The notes: generated by a model not told the origin, from the sequence alone. Numbered from the stretch's first letter, positions 25,310 to 34,664 are shown. The stretch: 64,000 bases of DNA from Salinimicrobium profundisediminis (GCF_026241755.1 NZ_JAPJDA010000009.1:62001-126000), one strand, 5' to 3'. Numbers and translations: made by a program.

Positions 25310-27696
25310 CTTCTTCCGAAGAAACGTTTAATTGAACCGACAAAACCTTTCCTGTCGTCATCAGCACCATATCCATAACCATACCCATAGGAATAACCGT
25401 ATTTAGCTCCATAAGAAAATTTGGAGTAATCAACATCATTAAGAACAATAGCCAAACCTTTAAGTTTACCTTGTTGTTTTAGATCTTTAGGAAAATCAAG
25501 TAATTTCTTTTCGGTGTAACCTGCTCTTACCACATAAAGAGTAGTATCGGCAAGTTGGCTAATAAGAAGGGTATCAGTAACTATCATCGTTGGTGCTGTA
25601 TCTACAATGATAAAATCATAATTCTCTTTCTGACTTTTCAGTAGTTCCTCCATTCGGTCATTCATCAGCAGTTCTGCAGGGTTTGGAGGTATTGCTCCTG
25701 AGAAAATAACATCTACAGGTATATCATCCTGTTTCATTGGCTGAATAACATTTTCAGCTCTAATGTCCATATCATACAAAAAATCTGAAAGACCTTTTGT
25801 TTCTAAAGAATTACCAGCAAATTTGTGTAACCTTGGATTACGCACATCTGCTCCAATCAAAAGAATCTTTTTACCTGTACTGGCTAAAGTGCGTGCAAGG
25901 TTAAAGGAAATAAAAGTTTTCCCTTCCCCCTTTATTGTTGAAGTAACAAAAAGCACTTCTGCTTTATCTTTATTTCTTGACTGAACCAGATAAGCAAGAT
26001 TGGTTCTGAGAATCCTAAACGATTCTGCTAATGGGGAACGGTCATTTAATTGTATTAATTCTGCTTCATCTTTCGAGATCTTTGGAATTTCTCCCAAAAA
26101 TGGAACATGCTTATTCAGATATTGTAAATCACCTTTATGGTGAACTTTGGTGTCAAGAAAATTAATTACAAAAATAATTAGAAGTGGAATTAACAGACCA
26201 ATTATCCCTCCACCCGTAAGGACCAACCATGGCTTAGGATCTACTGGTTGATTATAGGTAAAAGCTGGATCAATAACTTTAGCTACCGGAGAGGTAGCTG
26301 CAAAAGAAATAGCAGATTCTTCACGCCTCTGCAGGAGAAAAAGATAAAGCTGTTCTTTTATTGCCTGTTGACGTTCAATACTTCTTATCCCTTTTTCAAG
26401 TCCCGGAAATGAACTAAACTGTCCTTCTGCTCTCTGATCTAACTGATTTAATTCCCTCAATTGAATACGAATAGAACTACGTGTCTGCTCAATATTATTT
26501 AAAATATTTTCCCTTAAGGCATCCAATTGATCACTAAGAGTCTGCACAACGGGATTCTGGGTAGTACCAGTTTTTAAATACGCATTCCTCTGAAGCACTA
26601 GCTCGTTGTACTGTCCTATGGCAGATCCCATCCCCCCTTGTTCCAATCCGATTCCTTCAGGTAAAAGCTGATAAGGTTTAGTGGAACTAAGCGTGCTTTC
26701 AATTCCTTCCAAAATCATGAGTTGGGTTTCCAAAGTGAAAATTTCTTGTTCAGCCATAGTAGATTTGGCCATATACTCACCTGCACTACTTCCCACATCC
26801 ATAAAGCGATTTTCACTTTTAAAATCTGCTATTCCCCCCTCAACAGAATCAAGCTCCTGGGAAATCAGTTCCAATCGCTGTCTTATAAACTCAGCTGTAT
26901 TTTCGGCTACCTGCCTTTTATCAGCTACTCCATCGGCATTAAAATGAACCATAAGAGTATTAAGAAAATCTCTGGATTTTTCGGGCACTTCTCCTGTGAT
27001 GCTAAGTGACAGAATGTCTTTAGCTTTTCCTTGTGGTGTTACGATCATCTTTGAGATATACTCATTGGCTATCGTACGTATGGGACGAACAACAATATTT
27101 ACAGTATTATTAGCCCCTAAAGAAATTTGATTTGGAGCAATAAGAAAACGAAGCCCTCCCATTTCAAGTGGCTCACCAAATTCATAAATTCCAGAAGAAC
27201 CATTTTCGGTTTCTAATCGAAAAGTCGTAGCCGACTGGGGTGTAACTAATATATTTAGCGAAGATTCATGAACAACTTTTACATCAGTTAAGAACTCAAT
27301 TGAAATGGGATTATTTTTATAAGCTTCTACAGCAATAACCTTTCCTTCTATAAAATAGGCAACATTGAAATTTAAATCATCAATCACCTTTTCAACCAAA
27401 CGTTTGGATTTGAGTGTGACTATCTGATTATCCAGCGAGTTATCATTAATAGCTAAAATTGAAGTACCACCAGAGGGAAGGGCCCCTACCATTCCATTTT
27501 TTTCATCACTTAGAATCATCATTGACGCCTCTGTAGTATAGGCAGGAATGGTATAACGGTTATAAAGATACGCAATGAATAGGCCGAGTAAACAGCCGAA
27601 CACCAGCCATTTCCAGTGTTTCAGATATTTAAATATCTCTGCCTTGAGATCGAAATTGGATTCTTCTTTCTCTGAAAATTCCTGTAATTCTTCCAT
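25306..27696 (-). CDS. wzc: Wzc-like polysaccharide co-polymerase and tyrosine autokinase
   Basis: Inner-membrane protein of 796 residues that controls chain length and export and autophosphorylates on tyrosine. A Wzz domain is bounded by transmembrane segments at about 33-52 and 490-512, with a periplasmic coiled coil in between. The cytoplasmic BY-kinase domain has Walker A STIKGEGKTFIS near 583-594, Walker A' ILLIGADVRNP near 608-618 and Walker B FIIVDTAPT near 692-700. The tail carries the tyrosine cluster KYGYSYGYGYGYG. It is coupled to wza by a TAATG overlap. The opposing phosphatase gene fits the known kinase-phosphatase pair. Confidence 0.94.
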   Translation of the reverse strand: MEELQEFSEKEESNFDLKAEIFKYLKHWKWLVFGCLLGLFIAYLYNRYTIPAYTTEASMMILSDEKNGMVGALPSGGTSILAINDNSLDNQIVTLKSKRLVEKVIDDLNFNVAYFIEGKVIAVEAYKNNPISIEFLTDVKVVHESSLNILVTPQSATTFRLETENGSSGIYEFGEPLEMGGLRFLIAPNQISLGANNTVNIVVRPIRTIANEYISKMIVTPQGKAKDILSLSITGEVPEKSRDFLNTLMVHFNADGVADKRQVAENTAEFIRQRLELISQELDSVEGGIADFKSENRFMDVGSSAGEYMAKSTMAEQEIFTLETQLMILEGIESTLSSTKPYQLLPEGIGLEQGGMGSAIGQYNELVLQRNAYLKTGTTQNPVVQTLSDQLDALRENILNNIEQTRSSIRIQLRELNQLDQRAEGQFSSFPGLEKGIRSIERQQAIKEQLYLFLLQRREESAISFAATSPVAKVIDPAFTYNQPVDPKPWLVLTGGGIIGLLIPLLIIFVINFLDTKVHHKGDLQYLNKHVPFLGEIPKISKDEAELIQLNDRSPLAESFRILRTNLAYLVQSRNKDKAEVLFVTSTIKGEGKTFISFNLARTLASTGKKILLIGADVRNPRLHKFAGNSLETKGLSDFLYDMDIRAENVIQPMKQDDIPVDVIFSGAIPPNPAELLMNDRMEELLKSQKENYDFIIVDTAPTMIVTDTLLISQLADTTLYVVRAGYTEKKLLDFPKDLKQQGKLKGLAIVLNDVDYSKFSYGAKYGYSYGYGYGYGADDDRKGFVGSIKRFFGRS

Positions 27697-28502
27697 TAAA
27701 TGTTATTGAATAATACAAATAAACTAAATGCTGTGGTAACAATAGAAACCAATCCCTGCCAGCTTGTTATAAATCCTGCAGATTTCACTTTGCGATATGT
27801 AGGCTCCACATACACAATATCATTTTGTTTCAAATAATAAAAAGGGTTTTGAAAAATATCAACACTGGTGAGATCAAGTATTTCATATTTCAACTCTTGG
27901 TTTTCCTGCCTAATGACTAATATTTTATCCCTCTTCCCGTCATAGCTAATGTCACCTGACATTGCAATAGCCTGAGGTACTGAAATACGCTCATCTGTAA
28001 CATCTATTACCTGACTTCCCGTTTCTCCCATCACAGTCACTTTAAAGTTCACAATACGAACTCTAACTACAGCATCTTTCAAATATTTTTCACGAAGCTC
28101 ACTACTCAATTCTTCCTGAAGTTCTTCCCTGCTTTTCCCTGCAACATGGAGTTCTCCTAAAACAGGAAAATTTATATTTCCATCGGAATCAACTAAATAC
28201 CCTGTTAATGCAGCGTTATTACTTCCACCTCCACTACTTTGGTTATTAACATTAAGCTGAAAAGGTGCCGCCAATTCTTCATTCATTGAAGAAACATCAA
28301 TACGTAAAATATCATTAATTTCAATTTCAGCCTGAAAATCATCAGGGGCAGCCATATTAGGAAGCCGTTCATAATCTTGAAAATAAACAACATCTTTCCT
28401 GCTAGAACATGAAGAAATTAATAAGACTGCTAATAATACTATTATGTAATTAGACGAAGTACATTTTATGGACAGAAAATTATAAGATTTAGATATTACC
28501 AT
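27696..28502 (-). CDS. wza: Wza-like polysaccharide export outer-membrane lipoprotein
   Basis: This 268-residue lipoprotein should form the outer-membrane export channel with Wzc. The signal sequence ends in the lipobox LLISSCSS (cysteine near residue 32). A Poly_export domain follows (INDILRIDVSSMN; GYLVDSDGNINFPVLGELHVAG), then an SLBB-like domain (VTVMGETGSQVIDVTDERIS; PQAIAMSGDI). A C-terminal hydrophobic stretch (about 248-268) ends the protein. It is 3 bp downstream of the PglF-like gene and coupled to wzc. Lengths and motifs match flavobacterial Wza, which are shorter than E. coli Wza (379 residues). Confidence 0.92.
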   Translation of the reverse strand: MVISKSYNFLSIKCTSSNYIIVLLAVLLISSCSSRKDVVYFQDYERLPNMAAPDDFQAEIEINDILRIDVSSMNEELAAPFQLNVNNQSSGGGSNNAALTGYLVDSDGNINFPVLGELHVAGKSREELQEELSSELREKYLKDAVVRVRIVNFKVTVMGETGSQVIDVTDERISVPQAIAMSGDISYDGKRDKILVIRQENQELKYEILDLTSVDIFQNPFYYLKQNDIVYVEPTYRKVKSAGFITSWQGLVSIVTTAFSLFVLFNNI

Positions 28503-28505
28503 TGT

Positions 28506-30488
28506 TTATTTGGATTTTTCTTGGGAAGGATGTTTTACTGGTTCCTTATCTAACTTTTCAAAAGTGGAATTATTGCTCTTAAATTCAGGAACTAGAGCTT
28601 TTAGTTCTGCAACAACCTTATCGCTTTTCAATTTTGCGGCCACCCTGATAATTGTTTCTATCGAAAAATTTATTTTTTCATAATTTCCGGGTTGATCAAT
28701 TGCAATCATGATCTTCTTGTGATGCGTGGGTAAAGTTTTACTTTTATTGCTCAAAAGTTCTTCAAATAACTTCTCTCCAGGCCTAAGACCTGTAATTTTT
28801 ATACCAATTTGTTTGTTGGGAACAAAACCTGCTAATTTAATCATCTTCACAGCCAGATCCATAATTTTTACCGGCTCGCCCATATCAAAAATAAAAATCT
28901 CTCCTCCATTTCCCATTGCTCCTGCTTCAAGAACTAGCTGGCAGGCTTCAGGAATAGTCATGAAATAGCGAATTATATCTGGATGAGTTATAGTTACAGG
29001 CCCGCCATTTTCTATTTGCTTTCTAAATAGCGGAACCACAGAACCATTTGATCCCAAAACATTTCCAAACCTGGTTGTTATAAATTTAGTTTGCCCTGTT
29101 TCTTTACATGCTGAATGATAAAGAGCCTGCACATACATTTCAGCTGCTCGTTTAGAAGCACCCATAACATTAGTTGGATTCACTGCTTTGTCTGTAGATA
29201 CCATTACAAAATGTCCCACATTATGTTCCACCGCAAGATCTGCAAGATTTTTTGTTCCCTGAATATTTACAAAAACTGCCTCATGAGGATTCTCTTCCAT
29301 TAAAGGAACATGCTTGTATGCTGCCGCATGATAAATCACATCTATTGATCTTCTTTTAAAAAGAAGATCAAGCCTTTTACGATTTCCAACATCGCAGATT
29401 ATACATTTAAAATTTAGATCGGGAAACTTAGACTGAATTTCTAGTTGTAAATTATGAAGTGGGGTCTCAGCCTGATCTAAAATAAGAAGCAACTTTGGCC
29501 CATATTCCGCAACCTGCCTGACTATCTCACTTCCGATTGAACCCGCACCACCAGTCACTAATATTACTTTCTCTGTTAGTTGCTGGCGCTTATTTTCCTT
29601 GTTTAGCAAAATAGGCTCACGATCTAAAAGATCTTCTATCTGCAAAGATTTAACTTTGTGAGAAACAGACCGCTCATCTTCATAATCGGCCACAATAGGA
29701 GCATTAAAAACTTTAATATTGTTTTCCAAACAATCTTCTACGACCGCGAATTTTTCTTCAGCGGTTAAAGTATTTTCAGAAAGAATTAGAGCTGAAGCTT
29801 CTAATTTTTGCGCCTCTTCACTTATCTTTAGACCATTATATATAACGGGTTTACCTAAAATCCTGATGTTTCGCCTGGTATTATCATTTGTAATAAACCC
29901 CCTTATATCAAAACGCTTTGGATGCTCAATTTCCAAAGCACCTGCTATAGAAATGGCGTTTTCATCGGCTCCAAATACTATAGCTTTCTGCAAACTTTGG
30001 CTTCTTTGAGTCCTTTTAAAATATTCATAAACCTGTTTTACTGAAAGTCGAAAAAGAAACAGGAGAATAAAAGACACAAGAAAATAAAAAATAAGACCAG
30101 CTACCAGATAAATTTTTTCTCCAATAAGAAAAAAAGTAAAATAATTTATAAACAATAGCGTAATAAACGTGCTAAAGCAAGCGAGCATAATCTTTAGTGC
30201 ATCCAGATACGAGGAGTGTCTTATCAATCCGGCGTAAGTTCTAAAAACAAAGAAGAAGAAAATATTAACTCCTATTGCAAGAAGCATTCGCTGGGAAAGA
30301 GATAGAAAATTATAAAAATGAGAAGTGAGATCCTGTAAAGCTACGACAGTTAAAACATCAGCCATTACAATTATGGCAATATCAATCCCCAAAATAGCCC
30401 ATCTGGGTAGATATTTAATATTTCTAATATCCAGCCGATTTTCAGAGGCCAAGATTTGCTCAAGGGCTTTATTTAACTTCTTACCCAT
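28506..30488 (-). CDS. PglF/WbpM-like membrane-bound UDP-GlcNAc 4,6-dehydratase
   Basis: The enzyme should convert UDP-GlcNAc to the UDP-4-keto-6-deoxy sugar, first step to UDP-diacetylbacillosamine or a related sugar. The N-terminal half has four to five transmembrane helices (about 30-160) and a CoA-binding-like Rossmann region. The C-terminal SDR domain has VTGGAGSIGSEIV near 310-322, STDKAVNPTNVMGASK near 432-447 and FDMGEPVKIMDLA near 530. At 660 residues it has the usual full length. It ends 3 bp before wza and follows the aminotransferase by 9 bp, giving the order PglF-E-D-C. The exact stereochemistry (non-inverting retained C5) is inferred from the membrane-bound type. Confidence 0.92.
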   Translation of the reverse strand: MGKKLNKALEQILASENRLDIRNIKYLPRWAILGIDIAIIVMADVLTVVALQDLTSHFYNFLSLSQRMLLAIGVNIFFFFVFRTYAGLIRHSSYLDALKIMLACFSTFITLLFINYFTFFLIGEKIYLVAGLIFYFLVSFILLFLFRLSVKQVYEYFKRTQRSQSLQKAIVFGADENAISIAGALEIEHPKRFDIRGFITNDNTRRNIRILGKPVIYNGLKISEEAQKLEASALILSENTLTAEEKFAVVEDCLENNIKVFNAPIVADYEDERSVSHKVKSLQIEDLLDREPILLNKENKRQQLTEKVILVTGGAGSIGSEIVRQVAEYGPKLLLILDQAETPLHNLQLEIQSKFPDLNFKCIICDVGNRKRLDLLFKRRSIDVIYHAAAYKHVPLMEENPHEAVFVNIQGTKNLADLAVEHNVGHFVMVSTDKAVNPTNVMGASKRAAEMYVQALYHSACKETGQTKFITTRFGNVLGSNGSVVPLFRKQIENGGPVTITHPDIIRYFMTIPEACQLVLEAGAMGNGGEIFIFDMGEPVKIMDLAVKMIKLAGFVPNKQIGIKITGLRPGEKLFEELLSNKSKTLPTHHKKIMIAIDQPGNYEKINFSIETIIRVAAKLKSDKVVAELKALVPEFKSNNSTFEKLDKEPVKHPSQEKSK

Positions 30489-30497
30489 AACTTTTAT

Positions 30498-31646
30498 TTA
30501 GAGCATCTTTGTTTTCAAGAAACTTAAAATAGCATCACTAATCCGTTTTTTTTCTTCTTGACTTAAATTTGAACCGGAAGGGAGACACAAACCATTTTTA
30601 AAAGCTGATTCAGCTACTCCATTACCGTAAAACGGAGCATCTTTAAAAACTGGCTGCAGGTGCATGGGTTTCCATAAAGGTCTGCTTTCGATGTTTTCAT
30701 TTTCTAAAAACAATCTCAAATCCTCAGTTTTAAAAACTCCATTTTCTTCTGATTTGATAACTGTGAGCCAATGATTGCTAAAGTACGTATTTTCGGGCTC
30801 ACTAAATACTTTTACTCCCTTAACTGTGCCAAACAAACCTTTATAAAATTGATTCATCTCTCTTCGTTTTGATACATGTTCCTCCAAAACCTCCATCTGT
30901 CCTCTTCCAATCCCCGCAGCTATATTACTAAGCCTATAATTATAGCCTATATGGCTGTGTTGATAGTGAGGAGCCTCATCTCTTGCCTGTGTCGCCAAGA
31001 ACACGGCCTGTCGTTTCAATTCTTCACTTTTAGTCACCAGTGCCCCACCTCCCGAAGTGGTTATTATCTTGTTCCCGTTGAAGGAAAGAACAGCAAAATC
31101 TCCAAACGTGCCACATTTTTGCCCTTTATAGGAGCTGCCAAGTGCTTCTGCACTGTCTTCAATTACAGGAATACCATAGCGAAGAGCAACTTCATGTACC
31201 TCATCTACTTTATAAGGCATTCCGTAGAGGTGAACGGCAATAAGAGCTTTAGGTTTTTTACCTTTTGAAATTCGATCTTGAATGGCTTCTTCCAGAAAAA
31301 CAGGAGAAATATTAAGTGTTTCCTCTTCACTATCTATAAAGACAGGAGTTGCCCCCTGATATACTATGGGATTTGCCGAAGCGGCAAAAGTAAGACTTTG
31401 ACAAAGCACCTCATCCCCTCTTTCAACACCTGCTAAAATCAGGGCCAGGTGAAGTGAAGCTGTTCCTGAACTCAAAGCAGCTACATGGATGTTCTCCTTC
31501 TTTAAATAACTCTGTAAATCCTTTTCAAATCCATTAACATTGGGTCCAAGGGGAGCTATCCAATTCTGATCAAAAGCCTCACTAATATATTTTTGCTCGC
31601 TACCTCCCATATGAGGTGAAGAAAGCCATATTTTTTTTTCACTCAT
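30498..31646 (-). CDS. PglE-like DegT/DnrJ/EryC1 family PLP aminotransferase
   Basis: A 382-residue sugar aminotransferase that should add an amino group at C4 of the keto sugar made by the PglF-like enzyme. PLP lysine K193 lies in LSFNGNKIITTSGGGAL; GTASLHLALILAG (61-73) binds the cofactor phosphate; VIEDSAEALGSSYKG gives the conserved aspartate. It overlaps the acetyltransferase gene start region by 8 bp (31639-31646) and sits between that gene and the dehydratase, exactly as in pgl clusters. Substrate is inferred from context. Confidence 0.92.
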   Translation of the reverse strand: MSEKKIWLSSPHMGGSEQKYISEAFDQNWIAPLGPNVNGFEKDLQSYLKKENIHVAALSSGTASLHLALILAGVERGDEVLCQSLTFAASANPIVYQGATPVFIDSEEETLNISPVFLEEAIQDRISKGKKPKALIAVHLYGMPYKVDEVHEVALRYGIPVIEDSAEALGSSYKGQKCGTFGDFAVLSFNGNKIITTSGGGALVTKSEELKRQAVFLATQARDEAPHYQHSHIGYNYRLSNIAAGIGRGQMEVLEEHVSKRREMNQFYKGLFGTVKGVKVFSEPENTYFSNHWLTVIKSEENGVFKTEDLRLFLENENIESRPLWKPMHLQPVFKDAPFYGNGVAESAFKNGLCLPSGSNLSQEEKKRISDAILSFLKTKML

Positions 31647-32250
31647 CTTCTTTATTCAATATTTTAATAATCCTACCTGGGTTACCTACCACCGTAGCAT
31701 TATCTGGTACATCTTCAATTATTACAGCACCAGCACCAATAGTACACCATTTTCCTATTTTTATTCCTGGAATAACAAGGGCACCAATACCTATATGGGT
31801 TCCTTCTCCTATTCTAGCACCCCCAGCCAAAATTGCCCCTGGAGAAACGTGTACAAAATCTTCCAAAAGACAATCATGCTCAACCACACATCCTGTATTT
31901 AAAATACAATGTTCCCCTAGAATAGCATCAGCATTAATGGTAGCACTAGCCATTATAACTGTTCCTACACCCATCTCAACAGTTTCATCAACCACTGCCT
32001 CTGCATGACTTATACCACGATAAAAATTCCCCTTGAGCATTGATGAGATTTTCTTTCGTACCCTATTATTCCCAACAGCGATTATAGTTTTTTTTTTTAA
32101 AATTTCCGGAGTTACTTCATGAACTACAGGGTAATCGTAAATCCCTGTTATAGAAGCATTATCATCAATAATATTATGTATTTCTAACAATCTAGAATGT
32201 ATTAAATTTATGATAACCTTTGCATGACCGCTAGCTCCGTAGATATTCAT
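31639..32250 (-). CDS. PglD-like NeuD-family acetyltransferase
   Basis: A 203-residue acetyl-CoA transferase that should N-acetylate the 4-amino sugar to UDP-diacetylbacillosamine. The N-terminal 75 residues form a small Rossmann-like domain (NIYGASGHAKVIINLI) and the C-terminal part is a left-handed beta-helix of hexapeptide repeats (GVGTVIMASATINADAILGE; HIGIGALVIPGIKIGKW). H-D in VVEHDCLLEDFVH is the expected catalytic histidine region. It starts 1 bp after the phosphoglycosyltransferase stop and overlaps the aminotransferase. Confidence 0.92.
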   Translation of the reverse strand: MNIYGASGHAKVIINLIHSRLLEIHNIIDDNASITGIYDYPVVHEVTPEILKKKTIIAVGNNRVRKKISSMLKGNFYRGISHAEAVVDETVEMGVGTVIMASATINADAILGEHCILNTGCVVEHDCLLEDFVHVSPGAILAGGARIGEGTHIGIGALVIPGIKIGKWCTIGAGAVIIEDVPDNATVVGNPGRIIKILNKEDE

Positions 32251-32251
32251 A

Positions 32252-32878
32252 TCAGTTATTTCCGTTAAAGGGTTCTGTTGTTGCCATATTCGCTGTATTT
32301 ACACCTTCAGATTTAATTACTTTTAGAAGTGTCCTCCACAAAATTTTTATATCTAAAAAAAAAGAAAGGTTTTCAACGTACCATACATCCAGATCCAGTT
32401 TCTTTGTCCATGAAATGGCATTCCTCCCGTTCACCTGTGCCCAACCAGTTATACCCGGTCTTACTAAATGCCTTTTATGTTGCCTTGAGGTATAGAGTTC
32501 TAAATATTCAGGCAATAGAGGACGTGGGCCTACCAGACTCATATCTCCTTTTAAAACATTAATTAGTTGCGGAATTTCATCAAGTGATGTTTTTCTTACA
32601 AGCGAACCAATCACGGTAAGACGCTGCGCATCAGGCAGCAGCTCTCCATTCCCTCCTCTTTTATCATTCATTGTTTTGAACTTAATTATCCTGAACAATT
32701 TTCCTTCTTTACCAGGTCGCAATTGAAGAAAAAAAGGATTACCCTCATTTGCCAGGATCAATAAAAAAGTTAATAATAAGAATACAGGAAAAAGAAAAAA
32801 ACAAGCTAAAATCGCAACAGAAAAATCAAGAAATCGTTTAAAAAATATTATGTACACAAAACTTTTTTTCAGGGACAA
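32252..32878 (-). CDS. PglC-like initiating phosphoglycosyltransferase
   Basis: A monotopic phosphoglycosyltransferase (208 residues) that transfers the sugar phosphate to undecaprenyl phosphate and so starts the repeat unit. A single N-terminal re-entrant hydrophobic segment (about 16-42, FSVAILACFFLFPVFLLL) is followed by the catalytic block: KFKTMND, SLDEIPQLINVLKGDMSLVG (113-132) with the D-E pair, GPRPLLPEY and RPGITGWAQVNGRN. Length and lack of extra helices match the small PglC type rather than the WcaJ/WbaP type. It is the first gene of the minus-strand unit that runs through pglD-E-F, wza and wzc; a -7-like promoter lies at 32908-32915. Confidence 0.94.
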   Translation of the reverse strand: MSLKKSFVYIIFFKRFLDFSVAILACFFLFPVFLLLTFLLILANEGNPFFLQLRPGKEGKLFRIIKFKTMNDKRGGNGELLPDAQRLTVIGSLVRKTSLDEIPQLINVLKGDMSLVGPRPLLPEYLELYTSRQHKRHLVRPGITGWAQVNGRNAISWTKKLDLDVWYVENLSFFLDIKILWRTLLKVIKSEGVNTANMATTEPFNGNN

Positions 32879-32907
32879 ACTAAAGGATTTATAGCTTTAA
32901 TTAAGTG

Positions 32908-32915
32908 CAAAGATA
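32908..32915 (-). promoter_or_regulatory. -7 promoter element upstream of the pglC-like/wza/wzc unit
   Basis: TATCTTTG on the minus strand (plus CAAAGATA, 32908-32915) is a perfect TAnnTTTG element 30 bp upstream of the pglC-like ATG. No clear TTG box is seen at -33, so support is partial. Confidence 0.45.
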
Positions 32916-32963
32916 TGTTAAAATGATCTTTTAAGGTTACGGAAATACGTAATTGTCGTAAAA

Positions 32964-33027
32964 TCGTTAATTCGTTAATTCGAGATTTGCAATTCATTAA
33001 CTGGTTAATTTGGTATGTTAATTTAGG
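32964..33027. repeat. Short tandem TTAATTCG/TTAATTTG repeat, copy 1
   Basis: TCGTTAATTCGTTAATTCG occupies 32964-32982 and is followed by related ATTCATTAA, GGTTAATTTGG and GTTAATTT units. The same 19 bases recur exactly at 41854-41872, and a related tract lies at 39591-39631. All are in gaps of the polysaccharide locus. Confidence 0.55.
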
Positions 33028-33176
33028 AAACTTTCATCTGATTACTGAATCATCCTCTCCCCCCACCACGGCGTACAGACTCTCCTTAGAAGAGGGAGCC
33101 TATCCTAAATTTTCAACAAAAATTGAACAGCCAACTTCGATTTGCCTGATCCCTGAAAACCGCTTTTTTTAAGTCT

Positions 33177-33241
33177 CCTTTTTTCGTTTTACCCCTCACC
33201 CTAAAGCCCGCCTACCGGCCGGCAGGGGAGCCGAAAAAAGG
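33177..33241. repeat. REP-like inverted element or bidirectional terminator
   Basis: CCTTTTTTCG (33177-33186) and CGAAAAAAGG (33232-33241) are perfect 10-bp arms around a GC-rich core with CCTACCGGCCGGCAGG (33211-33226), itself an imperfect palindrome. It lies 155 bp after the stop of the PglA-like gene and could end its transcript or be a dispersed repeat. Confidence 0.5.
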
Positions 33242-33395
33242 ATTCATCCAGGTTCTTTAATCCTAAAAAGTTCCTCAACCTCAAGTCTATATATTGATTT
33301 GGCTCTTGGAGCTTGAAATTTTTGAGGTATCGTCACGGATTACAAATCCGCCCCAACGGTACTCCTTAGTTCCCGGTCTCCAGTCACCTCCTCTC

Positions 33396-34571
33396 CTAGT
33401 CCTCCCGACCTAATCCCGCTTCCTTCATCTGTAACCAGTATTCCTCCAGCAATAGATCCCAAAAAACTTTTCTTTCATACTTTTGAGTTATCACCTCACG
33501 GGAATTTGCGGCGAGCTTTTGGCGCAGTTCAGCACTTGTTGCCAATTTCTTCATAGCTAATAAAAGAGCTTCCTGATCTTTTACCGGAATAATTAGTCCG
33601 TTCTCATCTTCCCGAATAATTTCATTGCACCCATTAATATTTGTCACGATAGATGGCAACCCCATGGCACCGGCCTGCATCACCACATTTGGAAAGCCTT
33701 CTCTATAACTTGGAAAAACAAGCACATCTGCAACAGCAAAATAAGGGCGGACATCGACCTGATAACCTGTAATGACAATTTTAGGATGATTCCTTATCAT
33801 CTCAAAATTTTCTTCTGTAATAGGATCCAGGTCCTGTTCAAAGGGTCCCACCAGAAGTAGGCTGACATTTTTATTTTCTGAGGCTAATTGCTTAAAAGCC
33901 TGCACCAGTTCATTGATCCCTTTATCCCTAACTAATCTGCCGACAAAAATAAAAATCAGATCATCTGAGCAAATGCTTAAAGATTTACGGATTTGCTCCT
34001 TTTGTTCTGCCGTAAAATCTTCCGGATTGAAATATTGAGTATTAATTCCGTTAGAACTCCCCTCGCCTAAAACCTTTAATTTTTCTGTTTTAGAAAAGTT
34101 TTGATCCAAAATGACATATTTGAGACCTTTCGAGTTTGGATAAATTTTTGTTGCCAGGCTATAGGTAAGCTTTTCAACCTGCTCCAGAATTTTTCTTTTA
34201 GTTCCGGTTGCTTCCATCAAAGGCATCCCTGCCACTGTATGCAACCTGATTGGCACCCCGGCCATTTTGGCTGCCATCATACCTACTATCCCGGCTTTAG
34301 GAGTGTGGGTGTGAACAATAGCAGGTTTTTCCCTTTTAAAAAACCTGTAAAGTTTAAATAAAGCTTTTAGGTCTTTTGCCGGAGTAATTTCACGGGTCAT
34401 CTCCACATGAAATGTTTCCACTCCATTGTCAAGACCAAACTTCTCAAGACGACCTTTTTCAGAAGCAACAGCAGTGACCTTGAAATAATCATTCATGAAG
34501 GTTAGCTGCCCTTCAAGGAGCTTTTCTAAAGACAGTGGAATGGTGGTAATGCGGATAAGCTTTTGGGACAT
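33396..34571 (-). CDS. PglA-like GT4 glycosyltransferase
   Basis: A GT-B fold glycosyltransferase of family 4, probably adding the second sugar to the lipid-linked bacillosamine-type residue. The N-terminal domain has PAIVHTHTPKAGIVGMMAA and the C-terminal domain has FIFVGRLVRDKGINELVQAF and the acceptor/donor motif PSYREGFPNVVMQAGAMG (EX7E-like). I choose ATG 34571 (MSQKLIRITTIPLS) rather than the upstream ATG 34628 because the extra 19 residues would overlap the terminator at 34619-34638. It stands just upstream of the pglC-like gene but 517 bp away and is probably a separate transcript. Confidence 0.85.
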   Translation of the reverse strand: MSQKLIRITTIPLSLEKLLEGQLTFMNDYFKVTAVASEKGRLEKFGLDNGVETFHVEMTREITPAKDLKALFKLYRFFKREKPAIVHTHTPKAGIVGMMAAKMAGVPIRLHTVAGMPLMEATGTKRKILEQVEKLTYSLATKIYPNSKGLKYVILDQNFSKTEKLKVLGEGSSNGINTQYFNPEDFTAEQKEQIRKSLSICSDDLIFIFVGRLVRDKGINELVQAFKQLASENKNVSLLLVGPFEQDLDPITEENFEMIRNHPKIVITGYQVDVRPYFAVADVLVFPSYREGFPNVVMQAGAMGLPSIVTNINGCNEIIREDENGLIIPVKDQEALLLAMKKLATSAELRQKLAANSREVITQKYERKVFWDLLLEEYWLQMKEAGLGRED

Positions 34572-34607
34572 GAAAAATTTTAGACAAATATAATTTTTCC
34601 TTCTGTG

Positions 34608-34638
34608 GAAAAAAATAAAGGCTGTCAATTGACAGCCT
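34608..34638 (-). terminator. Rho-independent terminator after the repeat lipoprotein gene
   Basis: AGGCTGTCAATTGACAGCCT (34619-34638) is a perfect 20-bp palindrome. On the minus strand it is followed by TTTATTTTTTTCC (34618-34606). It lies 26 bp after the lipoprotein stop, in the right orientation. Confidence 0.85.
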
Positions 34639-34664
34639 CTTCTATGAAAATTTTAAAGCTATTA

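Larger units (their letters stand above)
32879..33395. other. 517-bp intergenic region with repeats and a hairpin
   Basis: Besides the promoter element, this gap holds short TTAATTCG repeats (32964-33027) and a 65-bp inverted element (33177-33241), both listed separately. A plus-strand frame of 61 codons at 32987-33172 starts inside the repeats and lacks any family look. No RNA gene is seen. Polypyrimidine tracts lie at 33365-33410. Confidence 0.5.

Noticed and set aside
32964-33027. TTAATT tandem units as a CRISPR array
   Set aside because: Units are about 9 bases, with no spacers of 25-40 bases and no cas gene in the window.
34571-34628. Longer start (34628) for the PglA-like glycosyltransferase
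   Set aside because: The extra 19 residues overlap the terminator palindrome of the neighbouring gene, lack family similarity and precede the normal family start.
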